Shown piece after piece: positions 6,821 to 15,775 of a stretch of 29,849 nt of DNA (its first letter is position 1; the number at the start of each line of letters is the position of its first letter). The notes below the pieces were generated by a model, which was given only the letters and a program-made list of their open reading frames with translations, had not been told where the DNA came from and ran no database searches. The position numbers were made by a program, and so were the translations under genes. This DNA comes from Firmicutes bacterium CAG:95 (GTDB lineage: Bacteria > Bacillota > Clostridia > Lachnospirales > Lachnospiraceae), in NCBI GenBank assembly GCA_000438155.1, contig FR902961.1, forward strand, positions 1 to 29,849, read 5' to 3'.

Positions 6821-8875
6821 ATGAATCCAACAGACGATATCCTGTCAATAAAAGGAGTCGGTGAGAAAACAGCCAGACTTTTTCGAAAGATCGGGATTGA
6901 TACGGTAGAAGATCTCATTCACGATTATCCAAGGGATTATGTGGTTTATCCGGAACCCAAGAAATTGAAAGCTGCACAGGATGGAGAAATGATTGCGGTA
7001 TTTTTGCAATTACAGGAAACCTTTTCATTTAAGAAGTTTCGGAATCTGACAATTGGAACCGGAAAGGCAGCCGACGGACAGGATACGGTAGCCTTAACCT
7101 TTTTCAATATGCCCTACCTGAAATCCAGGCTCGTCTCCGGAGCCTGTTATCTTTTCTATGGGAAACTGCAGAAGGAGCACGGGCAGTATCGTATGGAGCA
7201 GCCGGTGATCTATAGCAGGGACGAATATGAAAAGCTGCGCATGCAGCTCCAGCCGGTCTATGGACTGACTAAGGGATTGACCAATCATCTGATCCGGAAG
7301 TACATCGCACAGGTTCTTACGGAATATGAGGAGCCGGAATTTGTGCCACCGGAAATCGTAAAGGAATATCATCTTCCTGACCGGAAGGAAGCCCTGAAAC
7401 GAATCCACTTTCCGGAAAACTATGAGGAGCTTGCCGAGGGCCGCAGGAGACTTGTTTTTGACGAATTGTTTCTGTTCCTTCTGATGATCCGGAAAATGAA
7501 GCAGATTAAGGAAGAGGATACCATGTACCCTATGCTGGAAACTGCATGGCCCGGGCGTCTTATAGAGCAGCTTCCTTATCCTCTTACCGGAGCGCAGAAA
7601 CGCGTTTATGGAGAAATCGTAGAGGATCTTACCGGTGGCAGATGCATGAACCGGCTGATTCAGGGGGATGTCGGATCCGGCAAAACGATCCTTGCCTTTT
7701 TAGCCCTCCTGTTATGTGTGGATAACGGTTATCAGGGAGCGCTGATGGCTCCGACCGAGATTCTGGCTACCCAGCATTTTGAACAGATCTGCGCCATGAC
7801 GAAGGAATATGAGCTTCCTTTTAAACCAGTCCTGTTAACCGGATCCATGACTGCCAAAGCCAAAAAGGAATCCTATCAGCAGATTGCCGATGGCAGTGTG
7901 AATCTTGTGATTGGAACCCATGCCCTGATTCAGGATAAGGTATCGTTTCAGAAACTTGCGCTTGTCATTACTGATGAACAGCATCGTTTCGGTGTGCGTC
8001 AGAGAGAACGCTTCGGGGAAAAGGGCGGCAGTCCCCATGTGCTTGTTATGAGTGCAACGCCGATTCCCCGTACCCTTGCGATTATCCTGTATGGGGACCT
8101 GCATATTTCCCTCGTGGACGAGCGCCCTGCCGAGCGGCTTCCTGTGAAAAACTGTGTGGTAGGTGTTTCATACCGTCCAAAGGCATATGCCTTTATTGAG
8201 AAGGAGGTTGCCTTTGGAAGACAGGTTTATGTAATCTGCCCGATGGTCGAGGAAAACGAAGCATTGCATGATGTTGAGAATGTAACGGACTATACGGGGC
8301 TTCTTCGGGAGAAGCTGAATACGAAGATCCGCGTGGAAATGATCCATGGTAAGATGAAGGCCGATCAGAAGCAGGAAATCATGGATCAGTTTGCAAAAGG
8401 AAATATCGATGTTTTAGTTTCCACAACCGTGATTGAAGTCGGAATTAATGTGCCGAATGCAACCGTTATGCTTGTGGAGAATGCAGAACGATTCGGTCTG
8501 GCGCAGCTCCATCAGCTCCGGGGCAGGATCGGACGGGGAAAAGAGCAGTCCTACTGTATTTTCATGAATCATTCCGAGAAACCGGAAAACAATAAACGCT
8601 TAAAGATTCTGAATGATTCCAATGACGGCTTTTATATTGCAGAACAGGATTTGAAGCTGCGAGGCCCTGGTGATCTGTTTGGAATCCGGCAGAGCGGATT
8701 AATGGAATTTAAGATTGCGGATGTTTATCAGGATGCAGCTCTTCTCAAAAAAATAAGCCAGACGGTAGATCATCTGCTTGCAGAAGATGAAGAGCTGATA
8801 CAAAATTCAAATGGCGCATTAAGGGAATATATGGAAGAGAATACGATGAAACTGATTGACTTTAAGTCGATCTGA
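6821..8875 (+). CDS. recG: ATP-dependent DNA helicase RecG
   Basis: RecG (684 aa, normal length) remodels stalled replication forks and branched recombination intermediates by driving branch migration. The N-terminal wedge/OB region (about 1-230) includes an early helix-hairpin-helix-like SIKGVGEKTARLF segment. The helicase core has Walker A GDVGSGKT (282-289), the DEQH box (385-388), motif III SATPIPRTLA (411-420) and motif VI QLRGRIGRG (565-573). The ATG at 6821 has AAGGGGTG 5 bases upstream. It starts about 56 bases after the yloV terminator, but I could not find a convincing promoter in that gap. Its position after yloV matches the Bacillus order without the serine dehydratase genes found there. 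Confidence 0.97.
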   Translation: MNPTDDILSIKGVGEKTARLFRKIGIDTVEDLIHDYPRDYVVYPEPKKLKAAQDGEMIAVFLQLQETFSFKKFRNLTIGTGKAADGQDTVALTFFNMPYLKSRLVSGACYLFYGKLQKEHGQYRMEQPVIYSRDEYEKLRMQLQPVYGLTKGLTNHLIRKYIAQVLTEYEEPEFVPPEIVKEYHLPDRKEALKRIHFPENYEELAEGRRRLVFDELFLFLLMIRKMKQIKEEDTMYPMLETAWPGRLIEQLPYPLTGAQKRVYGEIVEDLTGGRCMNRLIQGDVGSGKTILAFLALLLCVDNGYQGALMAPTEILATQHFEQICAMTKEYELPFKPVLLTGSMTAKAKKESYQQIADGSVNLVIGTHALIQDKVSFQKLALVITDEQHRFGVRQRERFGEKGGSPHVLVMSATPIPRTLAIILYGDLHISLVDERPAERLPVKNCVVGVSYRPKAYAFIEKEVAFGRQVYVICPMVEENEALHDVENVTDYTGLLREKLNTKIRVEMIHGKMKADQKQEIMDQFAKGNIDVLVSTTVIEVGINVPNATVMLVENAERFGLAQLHQLRGRIGRGKEQSYCIFMNHSEKPENNKRLKILNDSNDGFYIAEQDLKLRGPGDLFGIRQSGLMEFKIADVYQDAALLKKISQTVDHLLAEDEELIQNSNGALREYMEENTMKLIDFKSI

Positions 8876-8908
8876 AAGTAAGATATTTGGGAAGGATTGG
8901 TGAACCGA

Positions 8909-9790
8909 TTGAGTAAAAAAATTGCAGTAGTAACAGATTCAAACAGCGGAATAACGCAGAAGGAAGCAAAGGAGCTTGGGTTATTTGTGCTTCCAATGCC
9001 TTTTATGATTGATGATGCGGAGTACTTTGAAGACATCAGCCTGACACAGGAGGGTTTTTATGCGATGCTTGAGGGCGGTGCCAGTGTGGTAACCAGCCAG
9101 CCTTCCCCGGATTCGGTCATGAAGCTGTGGGATGATCTCCTTGCAGACTATGAGGAGCTTGTTTATATCCCGATGAGCAGCGGATTATCCGGATCCTGCC
9201 AGACCGCAGTCATGTTATCACAGGAAGCAGATTACGCAGGCCGTGTCCATGTTGTCAATAACCAGCGTATTTCGGTCACCCAGCGGCAGTCCTGTCTGGA
9301 TGCTTTACTGCTTGCAGAATGGGGACTTACCGGTGCAGAAATCAAGACATTTCTGGAAAATGATAAATTCAATTCCAGTATTTATATTATGTTAGATACA
9401 CTTGTATATCTGAAAAAAGGCGGTCGTATCACTCCTGCTGCCGCAGCAATCGGTTCATTACTGAAGCTGAAGCCGGTGCTTACCATTCAGGGAGAAAAGC
9501 TTGATGCATTTTCCAAAGCAAGAACAGTATCCCAGGGAAAGCAGACTATGATATCTGCTATCCGTAAGGATATGGAAACTCGTTTTGGCGGTGCAACACC
9601 GGAAAATATCTGGTTAGAGATTGCTTATACGAAGGATCTGGAAACTGCCCTGCAGTTTAAAGAAGAATTATTAAAGGAATTCCCGGAATTTGAAATTGTC
9701 GTGCAGCCCTTATCCTTAAGTGTGGCCTGTCATATCGGACCGGGTTCCCTTGCAGTTGCATGCTGCAAAAAAATCAGGAAAGAGGTTTAA
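8909..9790 (+). CDS. DegV family protein (FakB-like fatty-acid-binding)
   Basis: DegV proteins bind a fatty acid in a deep pocket; FakB members present it to FakA for phosphorylation. Seen here: TDSNSGI at 9-15, TSQPSP at 62-67 and SSGLSGS at 90-96, which line the lipid carboxylate site in the family, a KKGGRI segment in the middle and a C-terminal HIGPGSLAVA motif. Three non-ATG starts compete: TTG 8897, GTG 8900 and TTG 8909. I choose TTG 8909 because it gives the usual short N-terminus (MSKKIAVVTDS) and GGTGA lies 5 bases upstream; AAGGA is too close for the first. It follows recG by 33 bases and could partner the YloV protein upstream. Confidence 0.85.
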   Translation: MSKKIAVVTDSNSGITQKEAKELGLFVLPMPFMIDDAEYFEDISLTQEGFYAMLEGGASVVTSQPSPDSVMKLWDDLLADYEELVYIPMSSGLSGSCQTAVMLSQEADYAGRVHVVNNQRISVTQRQSCLDALLLAEWGLTGAEIKTFLENDKFNSSIYIMLDTLVYLKKGGRITPAAAAIGSLLKLKPVLTIQGEKLDAFSKARTVSQGKQTMISAIRKDMETRFGGATPENIWLEIAYTKDLETALQFKEELLKEFPEFEIVVQPLSLSVACHIGPGSLAVACCKKIRKEV

Positions 9791-9793
9791 TAA

Positions 9794-11716
9794 ATGGCAA
9801 AGGAAGCGGTTTATGACGCTTCCAGTATTACGGTGCTGGAAGGCTTGGAAGCGGTCAGGCGAAGACCGGGAATGTATATCGGAAGTGTTTCTACGAAGGG
9901 CTTAAACCATTTGATTTATGAAATCGTAGACAATTCCGTGGACGAACATCTTGCCGGTTACTGTGACAAAATCTGGGTAACGCTCGAGGAAGACGGATCG
10001 GCAACTATTGAAGATAACGGACGAGGAATTCCGGTCGGACTCCATGAGAAGGGAATCAGTGCAGAACGTCTGGTGCTTACGACGCTTCACGCAGGCGGTA
10101 AATTCGACGATTCCGCATATAAGACAAGCGGAGGTCTGCATGGTGTTGGTTCCTCAGTCGTAAATGCCTTATCCACGTATCTGACCATTCAGGTAAAGAG
10201 CGGTGGAAATCTTTATGAAGACCGTTACGAAAGAGGAATCCCTGCGGTAGATTTGATAGACGGACTTCCCCCTGTGATCGGAAAAGCAAGAGGAACCGGC
10301 ACGAAGATTAATTTCCTGCCGGATGATACCATTTTTGACCGTACACGTTTTAAGGAAGATGACATCAAGAGCCGTCTGCATGAAACAGCATACTTAAATC
10401 CGTTGCTTACCATTATTTTTGAAGATAAAAGAAAAGAAGCAACAGAGCATGTGGAGTATCATGAGCCGGATGGAATCATCGGATTTATCAAGGATATGAA
10501 CAAATCCACGGAAACCATCTGTGACGTCGTTTATTTTAAAGGCGAGAGTGAAGGCATTTCCGTAGAAGGTGCCTTCCAGTATATTAATGAATTCCATGAG
10601 AATGTTCTGGGTTTCTGTAATAATATTTACAATGCAGAAGGCGGTACGCATCTTACCGGCTTTAAAACTGCGTTCACGAATATTATCAATACTTATGCCA
10701 GAGAGTTGAATATCTTAAAGGAAAAGGATGTCAACTTCACCGGCGCCGATGTGCGTAACGGTATGACAGCTGTGATTTCCGTCAAGCATCCGGATCCCCG
10801 TTTTGAGGGCCAGACGAAGACGAAGCTCGATAACCAGGATGCAGCAAAGGTCGTTGCGAAGGTTACCGGTGATGAACTGGTCCGCTATTTTGACCGTAAT
10901 TTAGAGACCTTAAAGAGTATCATTGGCTGTGCCGAAAAGGCGGCCAAAATCCGTAAAACCGAGGAAAAAGCAAAGACCAACATGCTCACGAAGCAGAAGT
11001 TTTCCTTTGATTCGAACGGAAAGCTTGCAAACTGTGAATCGAGGGACGCTTCAAAATGTGAAATCTTTATTGTCGAAGGAGATTCCGCAGGAGGCAGTGC
11101 CAAGACAGCCAGAGACCGTGCGTATCAGGCAATTCTGCCTATCCGTGGTAAAATCCTGAACGTGGAAAAGGCAAGTATAGATAAGGTATTGGCTAATGCC
11201 GAAATCAAAACCATGATCAATGCGTTTGGCTGTGGATTTTCTGAAGGATATGGAAACGACTTTGATATTACGAAGCTCCGTTATGACAAAATTATTATTA
11301 TGGCCGATGCCGATGTGGATGGCGCGCATATTTCCACACTGCTTCTGACCTTATTCTACCGGTTTATGCCGGAACTGATTTATGAAGGACATGTTTATAT
11401 TGCCATGCCGCCGTTATATAAGGCGATGCCCTCGAAGGGAGAGGAAGAGTACCTGTACGATGACAAGGCATTAGAGCAGTACCGTAAGAAGCATAAAGGT
11501 CCCTTTACCTTACAACGCTACAAGGGTCTTGGAGAAATGGATGCGGAGCAGTTATGGGAAACGACTTTAGATCCGGCATCCAGAATTTTAAAGCAGGTTG
11601 AGATTGAAGATGCCCGTATGGCATCCGAAGTAACTGAAATGCTGATGGGAACCGAGGTTCCTCCCCGAAAGGCATTTATCTACGAACACGCCACCGATGC
11701 GGAGCTGGATATCTGA
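9794..11716 (+). CDS. Type IIA DNA topoisomerase subunit B (GyrB/ParE family)
   Basis: ATPase subunit of a type IIA topoisomerase (640 aa) that captures a DNA segment and passes it through the break made by the A subunit encoded next. GHKL ATPase motifs are present: EIVDNSVDE with the catalytic Glu43 and Asn47, EDNGRGIP (73-80) and GGLHGVGSSVVNALS (113-127); the QTK loop is at 340-342. The TOPRIM domain has EGDSAGGSA (428-436) and DADVDG (505-510). ATG is preceded by AAAGAGG. The pair may be a second, topoisomerase IV-like set, since the true gyrB-gyrA usually sits near the replication origin with dnaA/recF, absent here, and the A subunit lacks the GyrA box. GyrB against ParE cannot be settled from this protein alone. 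Confidence 0.92.
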   Translation: MAKEAVYDASSITVLEGLEAVRRRPGMYIGSVSTKGLNHLIYEIVDNSVDEHLAGYCDKIWVTLEEDGSATIEDNGRGIPVGLHEKGISAERLVLTTLHAGGKFDDSAYKTSGGLHGVGSSVVNALSTYLTIQVKSGGNLYEDRYERGIPAVDLIDGLPPVIGKARGTGTKINFLPDDTIFDRTRFKEDDIKSRLHETAYLNPLLTIIFEDKRKEATEHVEYHEPDGIIGFIKDMNKSTETICDVVYFKGESEGISVEGAFQYINEFHENVLGFCNNIYNAEGGTHLTGFKTAFTNIINTYARELNILKEKDVNFTGADVRNGMTAVISVKHPDPRFEGQTKTKLDNQDAAKVVAKVTGDELVRYFDRNLETLKSIIGCAEKAAKIRKTEEKAKTNMLTKQKFSFDSNGKLANCESRDASKCEIFIVEGDSAGGSAKTARDRAYQAILPIRGKILNVEKASIDKVLANAEIKTMINAFGCGFSEGYGNDFDITKLRYDKIIIMADADVDGAHISTLLLTLFYRFMPELIYEGHVYIAMPPLYKAMPSKGEEEYLYDDKALEQYRKKHKGPFTLQRYKGLGEMDAEQLWETTLDPASRILKQVEIEDARMASEVTEMLMGTEVPPRKAFIYEHATDAELDI

Positions 11717-11759
11717 TTGTTAAAACAGATTCCGGAGTTTCTTAGAAAGGAATTATTTC

Positions 11760-14000
11760 ATGGAAGAAAAAATCATCAAAACCGAGTATTCGGAAGTGAT
11801 GCAGAAATCATATATTGATTATGCCATGAGTGTCATTATCGCACGTGCCCTGCCGGATGCCAGAGACGGGTTGAAACCTGTGCAGCGCCGTGTGTTATAT
11901 GATATGCATGAACTGGGAATCCGTTACGATAAGCCGTACCGTAAAAGTGCGCGTATTGTCGGTGATACCATGGGTAAATATCATCCCCATGGAGACAGCT
12001 CTATTTATGATGCGCTTGTTGTAATGACACAGGATTTCAAGAAAGGAATGCCCTTAATTGACGGACACGGTAACTTCGGTAACATTGAGGGAGACGGAGC
12101 GGCTGCCATGAGATACACGGAAGCCCGTCTTGAAAAGGTGACGCAGGAAGCATTTTTGGCCGACCTTGATAAAAATGTTGTTGATTTTGTGCCAAACTTT
12201 GATGAAACAGAGAAGGAGCCTTCTGTTCTGCCTGTAAAGATTCCAAACCTTTTAGTCAATGGTTCCGAAGGAATTGCCGTTGGTATGGCAACCAGTATTC
12301 CGCCTCACAATCTCGGTGAGGTTGCCGATGCAGTAAAAGCCTACATGCAGAATGAAGAGATTACCACAGAAGGATTGATGAAATATATCAAAGGTCCGGA
12401 TTTCCCGACCGGAGGTATCGTTACCAATAAGGATGAGCTGCTGGAAATTTATGAAACCGGTGTCGGGAAGATCAAGGTTCGTGGCAAGGTAGACATCGAA
12501 AAGGGAAAAGCCGGCAAGACCAATGTGGTTATTTCTGAAATTCCCTATACCATGATCGGTGCCAACATTTCCAAGTTCCTGATGGATGTAGCAGCTCTTT
12601 CCGAAACAAAAAAAACGCAGGATATTGTAGACATTACGAACCAGTCCTCCAAGGAAGGAATCCGTATTGTCATTGAACTTCGTAAGGATGCAGATGTTGA
12701 AAACTTTGTCAACATGCTCTATAAAAAGACACGGCTCGAGGATACCTTTGGTGTGAACATGCTGGCCATAGCCGATGGCAGACCGGAGGTCATGAGCCTT
12801 AAACAGATTATCAGACACAATGTGGATTTCCAGTTTGAAGTAGCACGACGAAAATATACCACACTTCTTGAAAAGGAGCTGGAACGCAAGGAAATTCAGG
12901 AAGGCTTAATCAAAGCGTGCAACGTCATCGATCTTGTCATTGAAATTTTACGTGGCTCCAGGGATCGAGCCATGGCAAAAGCCTGTCTGGTAGAGGGTAA
13001 GACCGATGGCATCAAATTCCGTTCCAAGGAATCCAGAATCATGGCTTCCCAGCTCTGTTTTACCGAAAAGCAGGCAAACGCCATCCTGGAGATGCGTTTA
13101 TATAAATTAATCGGACTCGAACTTGAAGCGTTGATCAACGAACACGAAGATACGCTTGCCAATATTTACCGGTATGAGGATATCTTAGACCGCCGGGATT
13201 CCATGGCACAGGTTATCATGAATGAGCTTGATGACATCCGCCGGGAATATGGGAAACCACGAAAAACAGTCATTGAAAACGTCGCAGAAGCCGTTTATGT
13301 AGAGAAAAAGATTGAGGAGATGGATATTGTCTTCTTAATGGACCGCTTCGGCTATGCCCGTTCCGTGGATGTTCCGACCTACGAACGGAACAAGGAAGCG
13401 GCGGATTCAGAAAATAAATATGTGGTATTCTGTAAGAACACCGGTAAAATCTGTATCTTTACAAATACCGGACAGCTTCACACGGTAAAATTACAGGATG
13501 TTCCGTTTGGAAAGTTCCGTGACAAGGGTGTTCCGATCGATAACATCAGTAATTATGACTCACAGAAGGAATATGCCATCACGGTAGAAAGCCAGACGAG
13601 TTTGAATCTCTACCGGATTCTGTTTGTTACCGCCCAAGCCATGATGAAGATCGTTGACGGTGGTGAATTTGATGTGGCAAAGAGAACGGTTGCAGCAACG
13701 AAGCTGCAGGATAACGATGAGGTCATCAGCGTTGAAATTATCAGGGAGCAGAAGCAGGTCATTCTGCAGTCCGCTGAAGGATATTTCCTGAGGTTTGGAT
13801 TAGAGGAAGTTCCTGAAAAGAAGAAGTCGGCTGTGGGTGTGCGTGGAATGAAGCTTTCTGATAAGGATCATGTAGAAGCTGTTTATTATACGCTGGCAGC
13901 CATGCCTGATCCGGATATTGTATATAAAGACAAGCATGTGGAACTGCAGCGGATTAAACCGCAGCACAGAGACAGTAAAGGAACGAAGCTTCGTCTTTAG
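11760..14000 (+). CDS. Type IIA DNA topoisomerase subunit A (GyrA/ParC family)
   Basis: DNA-cleaving subunit (746 aa). The N-terminal winged-helix region holds the quinolone region HPHGDSSIYD (75-84), with Ser80 and Asp84 in the positions usually altered in resistant strains, so it looks wild type; the catalytic Tyr is 119 in AAMRYTEARLE. The tower and coiled coil follow, then a C-terminal beta-pinwheel (about 510-746) in which several blade repeats can be picked out, but no GyrA box (QRRGGKG-like) is visible. Lack of that box and a short C-terminus argue against supercoiling gyrase activity and for a ParC-like relaxing/decatenating enzyme (inference from family knowledge). AAAGGA lies 8-9 bases before the ATG; the gap from the B subunit is 43 bases. 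Confidence 0.92.
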   Translation: MEEKIIKTEYSEVMQKSYIDYAMSVIIARALPDARDGLKPVQRRVLYDMHELGIRYDKPYRKSARIVGDTMGKYHPHGDSSIYDALVVMTQDFKKGMPLIDGHGNFGNIEGDGAAAMRYTEARLEKVTQEAFLADLDKNVVDFVPNFDETEKEPSVLPVKIPNLLVNGSEGIAVGMATSIPPHNLGEVADAVKAYMQNEEITTEGLMKYIKGPDFPTGGIVTNKDELLEIYETGVGKIKVRGKVDIEKGKAGKTNVVISEIPYTMIGANISKFLMDVAALSETKKTQDIVDITNQSSKEGIRIVIELRKDADVENFVNMLYKKTRLEDTFGVNMLAIADGRPEVMSLKQIIRHNVDFQFEVARRKYTTLLEKELERKEIQEGLIKACNVIDLVIEILRGSRDRAMAKACLVEGKTDGIKFRSKESRIMASQLCFTEKQANAILEMRLYKLIGLELEALINEHEDTLANIYRYEDILDRRDSMAQVIMNELDDIRREYGKPRKTVIENVAEAVYVEKKIEEMDIVFLMDRFGYARSVDVPTYERNKEAADSENKYVVFCKNTGKICIFTNTGQLHTVKLQDVPFGKFRDKGVPIDNISNYDSQKEYAITVESQTSLNLYRILFVTAQAMMKIVDGGEFDVAKRTVAATKLQDNDEVISVEIIREQKQVILQSAEGYFLRFGLEEVPEKKKSAVGVRGMKLSDKDHVEAVYYTLAAMPDPDIVYKDKHVELQRIKPQHRDSKGTKLRL

Positions 14001-14015
14001 CTTTAAGGAGGAACT

Positions 14016-14564
14016 ATGAGAGTAATTGCAGGAACGGCACGGAGCCTTCCGTTAAAGACACCGGCATCCATGGATACCAGACCCACCACGGACCGGATTA
14101 AAGAAACCTTATTTAATATGATCCAGATGGATATTCCGGGATGCATTTTCGCGGACTTCTTTGCAGGAAGCGGCGGAATCGGAATTGAGGCCTTAAGCCG
14201 GGGAGCAGAACACAGTTATTTTATTGAGAATAACCCGAAAGCCATTTCCTGTATTCAGGATAATTTGCAGTTTACGAAATTTGCAGACCGGGCAACCCTG
14301 ATTAAGGGAGATGTTTTATCCGGCGTTCATCAGATCCACGAAAAGGAGGTTTCCATCATCTTTATGGATCCCCCTTATACATCAGGTATTGAACCGGCTC
14401 TTTTCCGTGAATTGAGAAATATGCCGTATGTTACGGAAAATACTACCATTATTTTGGAAGCCTCAATCGACCGGTCTTTTACTTTTTTGGAAGAATTCGG
14501 ATTTACCATTGTAAGAGAAAAGAATTACAAGACCAATAAACATTTATTTATCAAAAGACAATAG
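14016..14564 (+). CDS. rsmD: 16S rRNA (guanine966-N2)-methyltransferase RsmD
   Basis: Methylates G966 of 16S rRNA in the small subunit using S-adenosylmethionine. The protein (182 aa, normal length) begins MRVIAGTARS, has the SAM-binding motif DFFAGSGGIGIEAL (47-60), the TRPTTDRIKETLFN N-terminal signature (21-34) and the catalytic DPPY (118-121) of N2-guanine methyltransferases. An AAGGAGG ribosome site lies 6 bases upstream. It precedes coaD, the same order as ylbH-coaD in Bacillus and in most Firmicutes. Confidence 0.96.
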   Translation: MRVIAGTARSLPLKTPASMDTRPTTDRIKETLFNMIQMDIPGCIFADFFAGSGGIGIEALSRGAEHSYFIENNPKAISCIQDNLQFTKFADRATLIKGDVLSGVHQIHEKEVSIIFMDPPYTSGIEPALFRELRNMPYVTENTTIILEASIDRSFTFLEEFGFTIVREKNYKTNKHLFIKRQ

Positions 14565-14597
14565 GGAATGGAATCCTGACGTCTTAAGGAGAAGAAA

Positions 14598-15107
14598 TTG
14601 AAAAAAGCAATTTATCCGGGAAGCTTTGATCCGGTTCACTACGGACACCTTGATGTCATCCGCCGTGCGGCACAGATGTTTGACGAATTAACGGTAAGTG
14701 TCTTAAACAATAAAGTAAAGACACCATTGTTTTCAGTAGAAGAACGTGTTAAGATATTAAAGGAAGCTGTGAAAGATATTCCGAATGTAAAGGTGGAATC
14801 CTTCAGCGGCTTATTGGTAGATTATGCAAAAGAGAAGGATGTTCATGTCGTGATCCGTGGCTTGCGTGCCATCACCGATTTCGAATATGAGCTTCAGACA
14901 GCCCAGACAAATGCCAAGCTTTCCAATGGTGCAGTGGATACGGTCTTTTTAACGACCGGTTTGGAATATGCCTACCTCAGTTCTTCGAGCGTCAAGGAAA
15001 TTGCCAGCTTCGGAGGCGATATTTCCATGTGTGTACCGGACTTTTTAGGGAAGCAGATTTATGACAAATATGGAATAGAAAGAAATGAACCGGAGGCAAT
15101 GGAATGA
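14598..15107 (+). CDS. coaD: Pantetheine-phosphate adenylyltransferase
   Basis: Catalyses the fourth step of coenzyme A synthesis, adding AMP from ATP to 4'-phosphopantetheine to give dephospho-CoA. Nucleotidyltransferase motifs are clear: GSFDPVHYGH (8-17) with the HxGH triad, RGLRAITDFEYE (87-98) and SSSSVKE (128-134), close to the ISSTxVRE motif. Start is TTG at 14598, with AAGGAG 6 bases before it, which gives the usual N-terminus MKKAIYPGSFDP. Length 169 aa is slightly above typical owing to a polar C-terminal tail. Its stop overlaps the next start by four bases (ATGA). Confidence 0.97.
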   Translation: MKKAIYPGSFDPVHYGHLDVIRRAAQMFDELTVSVLNNKVKTPLFSVEERVKILKEAVKDIPNVKVESFSGLLVDYAKEKDVHVVIRGLRAITDFEYELQTAQTNAKLSNGAVDTVFLTTGLEYAYLSSSSVKEIASFGGDISMCVPDFLGKQIYDKYGIERNEPEAME

Positions 15108-15718
15108 GCAGCAGAATTGAACAGTTAATTGATGAAATCGAAGAATATATCGATGGTTGCAAATATCAGACCTTTTCCGATACCAAGATTATTGTGAACA
15201 AGGAAGAGATTGATGAGCTTCTTCGGGAACTGCGTATGAAAACCCCTGATGAGATCAAACGTTATCAGAAGATTATCAGCAATAAGGAAGCTATTTTGAA
15301 TGATGCCAGAGCGAAAGCAGAGGCACTGATCAATGAAGCTACTCTGCATACCAACCAGCTGATTAATGAACACGAAATTATGCAGCAGGCTTACGCACAG
15401 GCGAATGAGGTCGTTACCATGGCAACGAAGCAGGCACAGGAAATTCTGGATAACGCAACCATGGAAGCAAACAGTGTCCGTTCTGCAGCCATGCAGTATA
15501 CCGATGATATCCTGGCAAATGTGGAAGCACTTATCAACCAGACGATGAAAACCACAACCGAGCATTATGAAAGCTTTATGGCAGGACTCAATCATTATAA
15601 TGATGTCGTGAATTCCAACCGTGTGGAACTGAATCCACCGGAGCCCGATAAGTTTGAGGCACCGGAGGGTGATCTTCAGGAGAGCACCACGGGAAGCATT
15701 AATGTTGATATGTTGTAA
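15104..15718 (+). CDS. Coiled-coil protein, V-ATPase subunit H/DivIVA-like architecture
   Basis: A 204-residue soluble protein of unknown function. From about residue 45 to 160 it is one long helix with Ala- and Glu-rich repeats of roughly 11 residues (for example ARAKAEALINEA and ATKQAQEILDNATMEANSV), a pattern seen in ATP synthase b/H stalks and DivIVA-type proteins. The last 35 residues are acidic and Pro/Ser/Thr-rich. No membrane helix is visible. The start overlaps the coaD stop (ATGA), so translation is coupled to coaD, and a strong hairpin follows the gene. Homology-based names such as ATPase for such proteins rest on coiled-coil similarity and should not be trusted. Confidence 0.8.
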   Translation: MSSRIEQLIDEIEEYIDGCKYQTFSDTKIIVNKEEIDELLRELRMKTPDEIKRYQKIISNKEAILNDARAKAEALINEATLHTNQLINEHEIMQQAYAQANEVVTMATKQAQEILDNATMEANSVRSAAMQYTDDILANVEALINQTMKTTTEHYESFMAGLNHYNDVVNSNRVELNPPEPDKFEAPEGDLQESTTGSINVDML

Positions 15719-15723
15719 GGCCT

Positions 15724-15758
15724 GAACCGGCCTACCGATTGGTAGGCCGGTTCTCTTG
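15724..15758 (+). terminator. Strong hairpin/terminator after the coaD operon
   Basis: A perfect 13-bp stem (15724-15736 with 15741-15753, core ACCGGCCTACC) with a 4-base GATT loop begins 5 bases past the preceding stop. The tail (TCTTGTAT) is only moderately T-rich, so it may terminate partly and let some transcripts run into the amidase gene 18 bases later. Confidence 0.7.
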
Positions 15759-15775
15759 TATACGGAGAGTAAGCG

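Noticed and set aside
12252..12818. A 188-codon minus-strand frame inside the topoisomerase A gene
   Set aside because: Lies fully within a conserved gene and shows no domain or ribosome site.
15104..15718. Annotation as a V-type ATPase subunit H
   Set aside because: Similarity is limited to a generic Ala/Glu-rich coiled coil; no ATPase genes are nearby.
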